DNA of 64,000 nt from Dactylosporangium roseum (GTDB taxonomy: Bacteria > Actinomycetota > Actinomycetes > Mycobacteriales > Micromonosporaceae), in NCBI RefSeq assembly GCF_025264685.1, contig NZ_CP073721.1, forward strand, positions 4,455,001 to 4,519,000. The letters are read 5' to 3'. Position numbers and translations under genes: made by a program. The notes beneath the pieces are model-generated. The model was not told the origin of the DNA. It searched no databases and saw nothing but the letters and a program-made list of their open reading frames with translations. Shown piece by piece: positions 25,338-33,460 of this stretch; the first letter of the stretch is position 1; each line of letters starts with the position of its first letter.

Positions 25338-25766
25338 ATGGCAGCCCTGACTCTTGCGGTGGAACGATTCGCGGCCGCTACGGTGCTGACCTGTCACGGG
25401 GACCTCGTCGCCGCCAGCGCGATGCAGTTAGAGACCGCGCTCTCCCAGTTGCTGCTGCGGCCACAACCGCGGATCGTCGTCAACCTGGCCGACGTCGCCG
25501 CGATCGACTGCACCGGCGTGATGATGCTGCGCGTCACCGCGGGCATCGCCACCGAGCACGGCGGATCGCTGGTGCTCGCCGCGCCGACCCCGCAGGTCGT
25601 GCACACCCTGCGCGAGGGCGGCACGCTGACGACGATCCCGGCCTACCGCACCGTCGACGGCGCGCTCGCCGGCGACACCCGTGACCTGGTCCCCAAGCCC
25701 GACGCGGGTCCCCCCGCGACGAAACCCTGGCCGGTCAACCCCGCCGAACGCCGCCGCGGCGCGTAG
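25338..25766 (+). CDS. STAS-domain protein with Cys at the phospho-site
   Basis: A 142-residue protein made of one STAS domain plus a Pro-rich tail of about 35 residues. Seen: LTCHGDLVAASAMQLETALS, RIVVNLADVAAIDCTGVMML and GSLVLAAPTPQVVHTLREGG. At the position of the regulatory Ser in RsbV/SpoIIAA this protein has Cys58 (DCTG), with Thr59 next to it, so classical Ser switching may not apply. ATG 25338 lies 7 nt after TATCGT, suggesting a leaderless transcript. It is divergent from CorA-1. Confidence 0.82.
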   Translation: MAALTLAVERFAAATVLTCHGDLVAASAMQLETALSQLLLRPQPRIVVNLADVAAIDCTGVMMLRVTAGIATEHGGSLVLAAPTPQVVHTLREGGTLTTIPAYRTVDGALAGDTRDLVPKPDAGPPATKPWPVNPAERRRGA

Positions 25767-25816
25767 ACGTTCTTCCGGCAGCGGTGCCCGCCGAGTTGTT
25801 CCTCTACGGTGGAGGG

Positions 25817-26659
25817 GTGACTGCCGAGCACGTGCGGTGGCGACCGGCAGCCGCGGTGCGGTCGTTCGCCGGGTGGTACAGCGGCTACCGGCAGGGCGGT
25901 CCGCCGGGGCCGCATCGGGGGCTGCCCTCGCCGTACATCACCGTCGTCGTGACCATCGACGAGCCGTTGCGCGTCACGGCGCACCCCGACCCGCGGACCC
26001 CGCCCGGGACCTACGAGTCGCTGATCGGCGGGCTCCACACCGCGCCGGCGATGATCGCGAACGACGGGCACGGATCCGGGATCCAGATCGCGCTGTCACC
26101 GCTCGGCGCCCGGGCGGTGCTCGGCCTGCCGGCGGGCGAGCTCGCCGAGACCGACGTCGACGCCGCGGACGTGCTCGGGCGGTTCGCCGCCGAGCTGCGC
26201 GAGCGCGTGGCCGCCGCGCCCGACTGGCGGTCCCGGTTCCGGGTCGTGGACACCATGCTCGCGCGGCGCGCCGACCCGTCGGCGCTGCCGCCGCCCGAGG
26301 TGACGTACGCCTGGCAGCGGCTGTGCTCCTCCGACGGGACCGTCGCGCCGTCCGCGCTCGCCCGGGAGGTCGGGTGGAGCGGGCGGTACCTCAGCCGCCG
26401 CTTCGGCGTCGAGATCGGCCTCGCCCCGAAGGTCGCCGCGCGCGTGGCACGGTTCGACCGGGCGCGGCGGCTGCTGGCGGAGCACCACGGGCGGTACGGT
26501 CTGGCCGCGCTCGCCGCCGACTGCGGGTACTATGACCAGGCCCATCTGACCAGGGAGTTCACGGCTCTGGCCGGGGTGCCGCCGGCCCGCTGGTGGGCCG
26601 AGGAGTTCCGAAACGTCCAAGCCGCCGAGGAGCTGACTCCGGCAGACTCGGCCGTATGA
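25817..26659 (+). CDS. AraC-family transcriptional regulator
   Basis: A 280-residue regulator. The N-terminal half (about 1-165) is a ligand or dimer domain (FAGWYSGYRQGGPPGPHRGL, SPYITVVVTIDEPLRV). The C-terminal two-helix-turn-helix domain is clear: VAPSALAREVGWSGRYLSRRFGVEIG, then ALAADCGYYDQAHLTREFTALAGVPPARW. The GTG at 25817 lies 6 nt after TACGGT, so a leaderless start is likely; GTG 25784 is the alternative. Its stop overlaps the VOC gene start (ATGA), and this AraC + VOC pairing suggests the VOC protein is co-expressed. Confidence 0.9.
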   Translation: MTAEHVRWRPAAAVRSFAGWYSGYRQGGPPGPHRGLPSPYITVVVTIDEPLRVTAHPDPRTPPGTYESLIGGLHTAPAMIANDGHGSGIQIALSPLGARAVLGLPAGELAETDVDAADVLGRFAAELRERVAAAPDWRSRFRVVDTMLARRADPSALPPPEVTYAWQRLCSSDGTVAPSALAREVGWSGRYLSRRFGVEIGLAPKVAARVARFDRARRLLAEHHGRYGLAALAADCGYYDQAHLTREFTALAGVPPARWWAEEFRNVQAAEELTPADSAV

Positions 26660-27060
26660 CGGACAAGACACCGCCACCACAGGTGTGGCCGACGTTGCGC
26701 GCCACCGACGCGCGGGGCCTGATCAGGTTCCTGGTCGACGTGTTCGGCTTCGAGGAGACCGTCGTGCACGGCGACGGCGACGTGGTCGAGCACGCCCAGC
26801 TATCCTGGCCGCTGGGCGGCGGCATCATGCTGGGCAGCGATCGCGAGGGCACGGTATGGTCGTTGCGGCCGGGCACGTTCGGCTGTTACGTGGTCTGCGA
26901 CAATCCCGACGAGCTGCACTCGCGCGCGAAGACCGCGGGCACCGAGATCATCGAAGAGCTCCACGACACCGACTACGGCTCGCGCAGCTTCAGCGTGCGT
27001 GACCCGGAGGGCAACCTGTGGTCGTTCGGCACGTATCGCGGCGAACCGAGGGCGACGTAG
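26656..27060 (+). CDS. VOC-superfamily (glyoxalase/bleomycin-resistance-like) protein
   Basis: A 134-residue single VOC module. Seen: VWPTLRATDARGLIRFLVDVFGFEETVVH, EHAQLSWPLGGGIMLGS and the end DYGSRSFSVRDPEGNLWSFGTY. His and Glu residues at the expected metal positions (EHAQL, DPEGNLWS) are present. Family members bind metals and act as isomerases, dioxygenases or drug-binding proteins; the substrate is unknown. It is translationally coupled to the upstream AraC gene and is followed by a strong terminator. Confidence 0.88.
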   Translation: MTDKTPPPQVWPTLRATDARGLIRFLVDVFGFEETVVHGDGDVVEHAQLSWPLGGGIMLGSDREGTVWSLRPGTFGCYVVCDNPDELHSRAKTAGTEIIEELHDTDYGSRSFSVRDPEGNLWSFGTYRGEPRAT

Positions 27061-27103
27061 CCGCCCGGCACGCGGCCGTGTGCCGCTCGTGACGTGACCA
27101 CAG

Positions 27104-27144
27104 CGGGCCGGCGTGGCGGAATGGGGGCACGCCGGCCCGTTTTT
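27104..27144 (+). terminator. Rho-independent terminator after the AraC-VOC pair
   Basis: A perfect 12-bp GC stem (CGGGCCGGCGTG / CACGCCGGCCCG) has a 12-nt loop and is followed at once by five T residues (27140-27144). It lies 44 bp after the VOC stop codon. This is the clearest classical terminator in the window. Confidence 0.9.
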
Positions 27145-27171
27145 GTCATACTTGGGGTTTAGGTTGGCGGT

Positions 27172-27963
27172 GTGGACGGGGCGGACGAGGGCATAACCTG
27201 GATCGACTGGGACGCGCGGTTCGCCGCGCAGGCAGCCGCCTGGCGCGAGCGCCGCCGGCGCCGTGCCGCGGTCCGCGCCGAGTTCGCCGAGGCCCGCCGG
27301 CACGGCCTGCACGCCCGCCATGCCGCCAAGCTGGCCCGTGCGGACAACCGAGCCTTGGAGGAGTCGGTCGAACAGTCCTGGCGGGAGGCAAAGGCCCGCC
27401 GGCTGGCAGCCGAAGCCGCCGCGTCTCCCCCACGCACGACGGCGCCCATCTCAGCACCCCGGCAGAGCCCGCCCGAAGCGTCTCCCAAACCCGTCACCGT
27501 CCACGGCCCACGGCAGCAGGCAGCGCGTCCATCCGGACCCCAGGCAGCACGTCCGTCCCAATCGCAGGCAGCGTGTCAGTCCCGACCACAGGCAGCGCAT
27601 TCGTCCCGACCGCAGGCAGCGTGCGAGCCCCGACCACAGGCAGCACCCGAGCCCCGGCAGCAGCCGACCGGCACTCGCCGCACCCGCCCATCGCCCCGGC
27701 GGGGCACGGCCGACCCAGTCCGGCCGCCTGTTTCTTCCCGAGAACGGCCCACTGGCCCAAGCCCGGCGAGACGACCTCCACCACCCACCGTGGGCAAGCT
27801 CCGGCCGCGGCGTGGTCGCGCGGCCACCGCACGCTTGTCGCCGGCCCCAATGTGCGAGCGCGGTCCGCCCGACCGCACGCTCTCACACCCGCGTGCAGCC
27901 GGGTGCTCATCCGGGCACGGGTTCACGCAGGGTCCAGCCGGACGGCTGGCAACGCTCCGGTAG
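27172..27963 (+). CDS. Hypothetical protein with an octapeptide repeat and Pro/Arg-rich tail
   Basis: The first 75 residues look genuinely coding: acidic start, then a charged helix ITWIDWDARFAAQAAAWRER and a second helical run to about residue 85. From residue 116 the protein has six 8-residue repeats of the form QAAxxSRP, then a Pro/Arg-rich low-complexity tail. I do not recognise a family. The GTG at 27172 lies 6 nt after TAGGTT, directly behind the terminator of the previous operon. The C-terminal third may be an extension into repetitive non-coding DNA. Confidence 0.5.
   Translation: MDGADEGITWIDWDARFAAQAAAWRERRRRRAAVRAEFAEARRHGLHARHAAKLARADNRALEESVEQSWREAKARRLAAEAAASPPRTTAPISAPRQSPPEASPKPVTVHGPRQQAARPSGPQAARPSQSQAACQSRPQAAHSSRPQAACEPRPQAAPEPRQQPTGTRRTRPSPRRGTADPVRPPVSSRERPTGPSPARRPPPPTVGKLRPRRGRAATARLSPAPMCERGPPDRTLSHPRAAGCSSGHGFTQGPAGRLATLR
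27517..27660 (+). repeat. Six 24-bp tandem repeats inside a coding region
   Basis: Six imperfect units of 24 bp begin with CAGGCAGC. They preserve the reading frame and encode QAA-x2-SRP-like octapeptides. Divergence between units is mostly in the middle bases. Confidence 0.7.
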
Positions 27964-28149
27964 CCGCTGCCGGAGATGCTGGGGAACTTCGGCAACGACA
28001 GCGTCCAGGGAGCGAACTGCATCCGGGCCCAGCAAGCCCACCGCCGGTGACCAGGCATCGTGGCCTACTTCGGCGGCCTGCCGCCGGTGACCTCACCACT
28101 GGCGTGCCGTCTGCCGATGCCCTGCCGCCGGTGGCCCCATCTGCCCAAG

Positions 28150-28205
28150 CCGACCCGCCCAAACCGACCCGCCCGAACCGACCCGCCCGAACCGACCCGC
28201 CCGAG
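28150..28205. repeat. Four 14-bp tandem repeats
   Basis: The unit CCGACCCGCCCRAR is repeated four times without gaps. Since 14 is not a multiple of three, it is unlikely to be a coding repeat. It lies 60 bp before the 15-bp array. Confidence 0.75.
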
Positions 28206-28268
28206 CCGGGCCACCTGAGCCAGGCCACCTGAGCTTGCCCGCCCCGCCTGGACCACCCCGCCTGGGCC

Positions 28269-28478
28269 GCTCAGGCCGGGACCGCTCAGGCCGGGACCGC
28301 TCAGGCCGGGACCGCTCAGGCCGGGACCGCTCAGGCCGGGACCGCTCAGGCCGGGACCGCTCAGGCCGGGACCGCTCAGGCCGGGACCGCTCAGGCCGGG
28401 ACCGCTCAGGCCGGGACCGCTCAGGCCGGGACCGCTCAGGCCGGGACCGCTCAGGCCGGGACCGCTCAGGCCGGGACC
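28269..28478. repeat. Fourteen perfect 15-bp tandem repeats
   Basis: The unit GCTCAGGCCGGGACC is repeated 14 times with no visible differences. The period is a multiple of three and lacks stop codons, so frames stay open on both strands (SGRDR on plus, SGPGL on minus). The perfect identity implies recent expansion. No start site or conserved flanking domain shows that it is translated. Confidence 0.9.
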
Positions 28479-28654
28479 GCCGGCATCACTGCCATGCGCT
28501 GATGACCCGGATAGCGACGGAGCCGAGCAAGCCGACCAGGCCGCCCTCACCGCGGCGGACCGACCGGCACCCCGCGGCGGACCGCCCCGCGCCCCGCGGC
28601 CAGCCGGCCCGGGTCGGTGGATTCGCGGCGTCCGCTTGGACGACCAAGCCGTTG

Positions 28655-28692
28655 CTCCGCTACGGGCGACGATCACCGCCCCCGTAGCGGAG
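28655..28692. repeat. 12-bp perfect inverted repeat
   Basis: CTCCGCTACGGG at 28655-28666 and CCCGTAGCGGAG at 28681-28692 are exact complements around a 14-nt loop. No T-tract follows. It sits in non-coding repetitive sequence; its role is unknown. Confidence 0.6.
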
Positions 28693-29178
28693 TGGTCGGC
28701 CGCCGGTTCCAGCCGTCGCTGGGTGCTGACCTGGCCGGCAACCTGCGCGGCCTCGCCGACCGCGGCTTGGTGCGACGCCGCGCCGATCCGGCGCCGACAC
28801 GTGGGCGGGCCGGGGCGAACGGACCGCCGGGCCGCGCCAAATTCGGGCATCAACCCGAGGTCGGACCGCGCCAGGCCAGGACCGAACCGCCAGGCCAAGA
28901 CCGAACCGGGCCGGGACCGAACCGGGCCGGGACCGAACCGCCAGGCCAAGACCAAACCAGGCCAGCGCTAAACAGCCAGGCCAAGGCCGACGGGCCGGGG
29001 CCGAACCGCCACGCAGGGACCGAACCGCCAGGCCAAGAGGGGACCGGGCCGCGGTCACCGGGCGGATCCAGGGGGCGGCCGGCACCGCTGGGTGGGGCAT
29101 GCGTGCCTCGGTGCCGCATGCTTCTCCCGAGCTTGCGGCCGCCAGATCCGCCGGCCGCAGTCTGTCAAATGTGGGTCG

Positions 29179-29742
29179 TCAGCGCAGGGCCTTCTCCAGC
29201 TCGGCCTTCGTCATCCTCGAACGGCCCTCGATGTTGCGGCGCTTGGCCTCCTCGTACAGTTGCTCCTTCGTCCTCGTCGCGGCCTCGGCCGCCTTCGTCG
29301 TCGTCCTCGCCGTCCTCGACCGTACGTTCGCCGTCTTGGCGGCCGCCGTCGGCTTCCTCGTCGCCGCGGACTTCGACGCCGCCTGCGACTTCGACGCCGC
29401 CTGCGACTTTGCCGTCTTCGCGGCCGGGGCCTGGGACTTCGCGCCCGGCTGGGCCTTCGTCGCCGCGGACTCCTTCGCCGACGCCGGCTGGGACCGGGGC
29501 GTCGCCGTCTTCCCGCCCGTCCGGGACGAAGCCGCGGACGTACGGGAAGACGGCGCCTTGGCCGACGACGAACGCGAGGACGACGTGCGGGAAGACGACG
29601 TCTCACCGGTACCGCTGCGCTGCTTGTTCACGGTCCGAGCGGCGATCTCCTCGGACCGCCCGGCGGAGCGTCCGCGCTCCATCTCGCTCTCCTTGACGTG
29701 CTCGTACTGACGTTCCCGTTGCTTGCTCCACGCCTGTGGCAT
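29179..29742 (-). CDS. Rho_N/SAP-like domain protein with a long Ala/Lys/Ser linker
   Basis: A 187-residue basic protein. The N-terminus (WSKQRERQYEHVKESEMERG, then EEIAARTVNKQRSG) and the C-terminus (TKEQLYEEAKRRNIEGRSRM, TKAELEKALR) match the actinobacterial family often annotated as plasmid stabilization protein; the C-terminal helices resemble a Rho_N/SAP nucleic-acid-binding fold. In most relatives the two parts are joined by a short linker. Here the linker is about 105 residues of Ser/Thr/Ala/Lys, including KSQAAS repeats, like the tails of histone-like proteins. DNA or RNA binding is likely (inference). ATG 29742 is chosen by family start. Confidence 0.78.
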   Translation of the reverse strand: MPQAWSKQRERQYEHVKESEMERGRSAGRSEEIAARTVNKQRSGTGETSSSRTSSSRSSSAKAPSSRTSAASSRTGGKTATPRSQPASAKESAATKAQPGAKSQAPAAKTAKSQAASKSQAASKSAATRKPTAAAKTANVRSRTARTTTKAAEAATRTKEQLYEEAKRRNIEGRSRMTKAELEKALR

Positions 29743-29782
29743 CGTCCCCGACCTCCAATCGACACGGGAAACCGGCAGGAAA

Positions 29783-30724
29783 CTATGAAAGGAACTCGCG
29801 TTTGTAGAGATTGATGAGTTCGGCGTAGTTCGGGCCCACATTCGCGACGTACACCTCGTCGAATCCCGCCTCCTCGTAGGTCCGAAGCTGCTCGGCCTGC
29901 CGGGCCGGATCGGGGCCGCAGGCGATCGCCTCGCGGACCATCCCGGGGGTCACCAGTTGCGACGCCTGCTCGAAGTGCTTCGGCGACGGGAGGACCTGTG
30001 ACAGCTCGCCCGGCAGGCCGGAGTTCGGCCACAACCGGTGCGCGATCCGTACGGCCTCGTCCTCCGACGCGGCGTAGCAGCCCTTGAATCCGCCCTGCAC
30101 CGGCTTGTCCCCGCCACCCGCCTTGCGGAAGTGCTCGACGTGCTCCGCGTTCGGTTGCGTGGACATGAACCCGTCCGCGATCCGGCCGGCGAGGTCGAGC
30201 GCCTTCGGGCCGAACGCGGACAGGTAGACCCGCGGCGGAGTCTCGGGGCGGGTGTAGACCCGTGCCTGGTCGACCGTGTAGTGCTTGCCGCGGTGGTTGA
30301 CGAAGCCGCCGTCCCACAGCTCGCGCATCACGTGCACGGCCTCCTCCAGCATCTCCAGCCGTTCGCCCGCGGTCGGCCAGGCGTCGCCGTAGATGTGCTC
30401 GTTGAGCGCTTCGCCCGTACCGACGCCGAGGACGAACCTCCCGTCGAGCAGCACCGCGCTCGTCGCCGCGGCCTGCGCGACGACCGCCGGATGGATCCGC
30501 ATGATCGGGCAGGTGACGGCGGTGGTCACGGGGATCTGGACGACCTGGCTCAGCGCGCCGATCACCGACCAGACGAGAGGGCTCTGCCCCTGCTCGTCGT
30601 TCCAGGGGTGGTAATGGTCCGAGATCCACAGCCCCTGGAAGCCGGCGTCCTGGGCCAGGCGCGCCTGCTCGATCAGCTCCGCGGGGGTGTACTCCTCGCA
30701 GGACAGGAAGTAGCCGACTTTCAT
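29783..30724 (-). CDS. F420-dependent-type LLM-class oxidoreductase
   Basis: A 313-residue TIM-barrel protein of the luciferase-like monooxygenase superfamily, subgroup of F420-dependent glucose-6-phosphate dehydrogenase-like enzymes. Seen: MKVGYFLSCEEYTPAELIEQ, GLWISDHYHPWNDEQGQSPL, AVTCPIMRIHPAVVAQAAAT, RFVLGVGTGEALNEHI and VYLSAFGPKALDLAGRIADG. These are typical of the family that uses coenzyme F420; the substrate is unknown. The ATG at 30724 is the family start. It is 35 bp downstream of the glycosyltransferase gene on the same strand, so co-transcription is possible. Confidence 0.9.
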   Translation of the reverse strand: MKVGYFLSCEEYTPAELIEQARLAQDAGFQGLWISDHYHPWNDEQGQSPLVWSVIGALSQVVQIPVTTAVTCPIMRIHPAVVAQAAATSAVLLDGRFVLGVGTGEALNEHIYGDAWPTAGERLEMLEEAVHVMRELWDGGFVNHRGKHYTVDQARVYTRPETPPRVYLSAFGPKALDLAGRIADGFMSTQPNAEHVEHFRKAGGGDKPVQGGFKGCYAASEDEAVRIAHRLWPNSGLPGELSQVLPSPKHFEQASQLVTPGMVREAIACGPDPARQAEQLRTYEEAGFDEVYVANVGPNYAELINLYKREFLS

Positions 30725-30759
30725 AACCAGTCTCCTACCCACACCCGGCACAGCCATGC

Positions 30760-31734
30760 TCACCGAGGCGCGAAGAGCGGATCCCCGACGAGCGAACCCA
30801 GCAGCCGCTTGAGTTCGGCGAGATGCGCGGGCGAGTGCCGGCGGCCGGCCGGGTCGACCACGTCCCGCACCCCGCGCAGCATCCGCCACGCCGTGTCCAC
30901 GTGCCCGAGCTGCGCCAGGGCCTGCGCCTCGAGCCAGTCGCAGTACTGCCCCTCGACGCCCGCGCCGCGCAACTGCCGGACGAGGACCACCACGGCGTCG
31001 TCCATCCCGGCGCCGAGCAGCAGCCGGGCCAGCGCGTCCGTGCCGAGGACCCAGTGCCGGGTGCCGGGCGCGACCTCGCGCAGCCGCTCGAACGCGCCGA
31101 CCGCGTCCTGGAGCCGCCCGGCGCCGACGAGGCTGCGACCGAGGTCCAGCAGGCTCCCGGCGTCGTCCGGGGCCGCCGCCAGCGCCGCGCGGGCCAGCTC
31201 GGCGTTGCGCAGCGCCTTCTGCTTGCGGGTCGGCGCGTCGAGGTACCCGAGGTGCACGAGGTGCACGACGTCCCGCGGGGCGGCCGGCCGGGCGGTGTCG
31301 GGGACGAGCCGCTCGTGGACCCGCCCGGACCAGCGCAGCTCGGCGGGGCGGAAGAGCCGGACGGGCCGGTGCGTGTACGGCAGCTCGTCGTGCCGGTTGT
31401 CGACGTCGACCGCGAACGCCGGGGAGGACGACGCCAGCAGGGCCCGCAGCCGCGCGGGGTCGGCGACGAGCCGCTCGTCCGCGTCGATGCTGAGCACCCA
31501 GTCCTTCGCGCCCGAACGGTCGAGCGCCGCGTTCCGCGCGGCGGCGAAGTCGGACGGCCACGGCGCGGTGCTGACCGTCGCGCCGTACGACCGGGCCACG
31601 GCCACGGTCCCGTCGGCGGACCCGGTGTCGTGCACGTGGACGGCGTCGACCGCGCCGCGCAGCGAGGCCAGACAACCGGGCAGGACGCCGGCCTCGTCCC
31701 GCACGATCAGTACCGCGACAAGGTCCACCACCAC
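30760..31734 (-). CDS. Family 2 glycosyltransferase with C-terminal TPR-like helices
   Basis: A 324-residue protein. The GT-A domain is at about residues 5-170: VAVLIVRDEAGVLPGCLASL, HDTGSADGTVAVARSYGA, and the SIDADER motif at the nucleotide-sugar/metal site, then RLFRPAELRWSGRVHERLVP. Helical repeats of TPR character follow (LRNAELARAALAAAPDDAGSLLDLGRSL, ARLLLGAGMDDAVVVL). This arrangement is seen in SunS-like and other GT2 proteins that modify peptides or cell-surface polymers. The acceptor is unknown. There is no membrane helix, so it acts in the cytoplasm. Confidence 0.85.
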   Translation of the reverse strand: MVVDLVAVLIVRDEAGVLPGCLASLRGAVDAVHVHDTGSADGTVAVARSYGATVSTAPWPSDFAAARNAALDRSGAKDWVLSIDADERLVADPARLRALLASSSPAFAVDVDNRHDELPYTHRPVRLFRPAELRWSGRVHERLVPDTARPAAPRDVVHLVHLGYLDAPTRKQKALRNAELARAALAAAPDDAGSLLDLGRSLVGAGRLQDAVGAFERLREVAPGTRHWVLGTDALARLLLGAGMDDAVVVLVRQLRGAGVEGQYCDWLEAQALAQLGHVDTAWRMLRGVRDVVDPAGRRHSPAHLAELKRLLGSLVGDPLFAPR

Positions 31735-31840
31735 GACGTCGGCCAGGGACCGGGAAAGCTGAACAAAACCGGCGACCCGGATGTGACCTTGGACGCATCC
31801 GGGTCACGACCGGGAATGCGCCCGCCGGTGTTCCTCCTTG

Positions 31841-33103
31841 ATGGCCGGTGTGACCCAAACACCGATGCCCGGCGATCTCATGACCCGCCGGCAGCGCCTC
31901 CGGCTCGTGCTCGTCCTCGGCTCGCTCATCGCGATCGGCCCGCTGACCATCGACATGTACCTCCCGGCGCTGCCGAGCATCACCGAGAGCCTGACGACCA
32001 CGCCGGCGGCGGTGCAGCTCACCCTGACCGGGACGCTGGTGGGTCTCGCGCTCGGACAGCTAGCCATCGGCCCGTTCTCCGACGCCGTCGGGCGGCGCAA
32101 GCCGCTGCTGGCGGGTCTGGTCCTGCACGTCCTCGCGTCGGTCGCGTGCGTGTTCGCGCCGGACGTCGCGGTGCTCGGCGGTCTGCGGGTCCTCCAGGGC
32201 CTCGGCGTCGCCGCGTCGTCGGTCGTGGCGATGGCCGTCGTCCGGGACCTGTTCAGGGGCTCGGCGTTCGCGAGCCTGTTCTCGCGGCTGATGCTGGTGA
32301 TGGGCGCGGCGCCGATCCTCGCGCCGACGCTGGGCAGCGGCGTGCTGCGCTGGACCGACTGGCGCGGGGTCTTCGTCGCGCTGGCGGTGGCGGGCGTACT
32401 GCTGAGCCTGGTCGCCCTGTTCGCGCTCCCCGAGACGCTGCCGGTGCGGCACCGCCGCTCGGGCGGCACGCTGAAGGTCTACGGCAGCCTGCTCCGCGAC
32501 CGTACGTTCGTCGGCCTGGTGCTCGTGGCCGGCCTCGCGATGGCGGCGCTGTTCGCCTACGTGTCCGGTTCGTCGTTCGTCTTCCAGGAGCAGTACGGGC
32601 TGAGCGAATCACAGTTCGGCCTGGTCTTCGGCGCCGGCGCGGTCGGCCTGATCACGGCCACCCAGCTCAACGTGCGGCTGCTGCGCCGCTACAGCCCCCA
32701 GCGGATCCTCGTGACCGCCCTGATGACCGGCTCGGCCGCCGGGCTCGCGCTGGTCGTGGTCGCCGCGACCGGCCTCGGCGGGCTGCCGGCCGTGCTGGCG
32801 GCGCTGTGGGCGGTGCTGGCCTCGGCCGGGCTCGCCATGCCGAACGCGCCGGCCCTGGCGATGTCCCGCCACGGCGAGGCGGCCGGCACCGCGGCGGCAC
32901 TGCTGGGCGCCGTGCAGTTCGGCGTCGGCGCGGCCGCGGCCCCGCTCGTCGGGCTGGTCGGCACCGGCGCCGCGGCGATGGGGATCGTCGTCGCCGGCGG
33001 CATGCTCACCGCGACGGCGGTGTTGTTCACGGTGGTACGGCCGAGCCGGCTGACCGCCCTCGAGGTGGTCGACGCCGAGCTCGTCCCGGCGGGCGCCCAC
33101 TGA
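31841..33103 (+). CDS. Bcr/CflA-family multidrug efflux MFS transporter
   Basis: A 420-residue, 12-helix drug:H+ antiporter. Diagnostic pieces are seen: IAIGPLTIDMYLPALPSI in helix 1, GQLAIGPFSDAVGRRKPLL (motif A), and RVLQGLGVAASSVVAMAVVRD and MLVMGAAPILAPTLGSGVL (motif C region). The start is uncertain: ATG 31841 is used, with GTG 31847 and ATG 31865 or 31883 as alternatives. It is divergent from the glycosyltransferase gene and convergent with lsr2, from which it is separated by 6 bp. Confidence 0.9.
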   Translation: MAGVTQTPMPGDLMTRRQRLRLVLVLGSLIAIGPLTIDMYLPALPSITESLTTTPAAVQLTLTGTLVGLALGQLAIGPFSDAVGRRKPLLAGLVLHVLASVACVFAPDVAVLGGLRVLQGLGVAASSVVAMAVVRDLFRGSAFASLFSRLMLVMGAAPILAPTLGSGVLRWTDWRGVFVALAVAGVLLSLVALFALPETLPVRHRRSGGTLKVYGSLLRDRTFVGLVLVAGLAMAALFAYVSGSSFVFQEQYGLSESQFGLVFGAGAVGLITATQLNVRLLRRYSPQRILVTALMTGSAAGLALVVVAATGLGGLPAVLAALWAVLASAGLAMPNAPALAMSRHGEAAGTAAALLGAVQFGVGAAAAPLVGLVGTGAAAMGIVVAGGMLTATAVLFTVVRPSRLTALEVVDAELVPAGAH

Positions 33104-33109
33104 CGGAGG

Positions 33110-33460
33110 CTACCGGCCGTTGGCCGCGTGGAACTGGTCGACGATCTCCTGCTTGATGCGGCCCCGCTCGGAGACCTGGTAGCCGGCGCCCACGGCCCAC
33201 TCCCGGATCGCGCGGTTCTGGTCCCGGTCGCCGCGGCTGCCGCGTGGCCGGCCGGCGGCGCCGCGGGCCCCGCCGGTCATGCCGCGGCCCACCTTGGTCC
33301 CCGCGGAAATGTAGGGCTTGAGCGCGGCGCGCAGTTTCTCGGCGTTCTTCTTCGACAGGTCGATCGAATACTGCACACCGTCGAGGCCGAACGTCACACT
33401 CCCGTCGGCGGGTTTGCCGTCCAGGTCGTCGATCAGTTCTTGAATGACCCGCTTGGCCAT
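33110..33460 (-). CDS. lsr2: Lsr2 nucleoid-associated protein
   Basis: A 116-residue H-NS-like xenogeneic silencer that coats AT-rich DNA. The N-terminal dimerisation domain is clear (AKRVIQELIDDLDGKPADGS, VTFGLDGVQYSIDLSKKNAE). The C-terminal DNA-binding part has IREWAVGAGYQVSERGRIKQ with the RGR AT-hook-like motif, and ends DQFHAANGR. A Gly/Arg-rich linker lies between them. The ATG at 33460 has GGAAGGA at good distance. Many actinomycetes carry two Lsr2 paralogues; whether this is the main one cannot be told here. Confidence 0.95.
   Translation of the reverse strand: MAKRVIQELIDDLDGKPADGSVTFGLDGVQYSIDLSKKNAEKLRAALKPYISAGTKVGRGMTGGARGAAGRPRGSRGDRDQNRAIREWAVGAGYQVSERGRIKQEIVDQFHAANGR

Larger units (their letters stand above)
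27964..29178. other. Repeat-rich low-complexity region without a supportable gene
   Basis: Long open frames exist on both strands here, but they are driven by G/C-rich tandem repeats and none has recognisable protein sequence. The region holds four 14-bp repeats (28150-28205), a 14-unit 15-bp array (28269-28478), a 12-bp inverted repeat (28655-28692), and a looser family of AGGCCAAGACCGAACCGCC-type units at about 28860-29040. It lies between the octapeptide-repeat gene and the Rho_N-like gene. Confidence 0.55.

Noticed and set aside
27104..27144. Attenuator or riboswitch
   Set aside because: The hairpin and T-run lie between the VOC stop and the next promoter and fit a plain intrinsic terminator.
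28269..28478. CRISPR array
   Set aside because: The 15-bp units are contiguous without spacers, and no cas genes are in the window.
28065..28955. A minus-strand protein with SGPGL repeats (collagen-like?) or plus-strand SGRDR repeats
   Set aside because: All frames stay open because the 15-bp unit has no stop; no signal peptide, start site or conserved domain supports translation on either strand.
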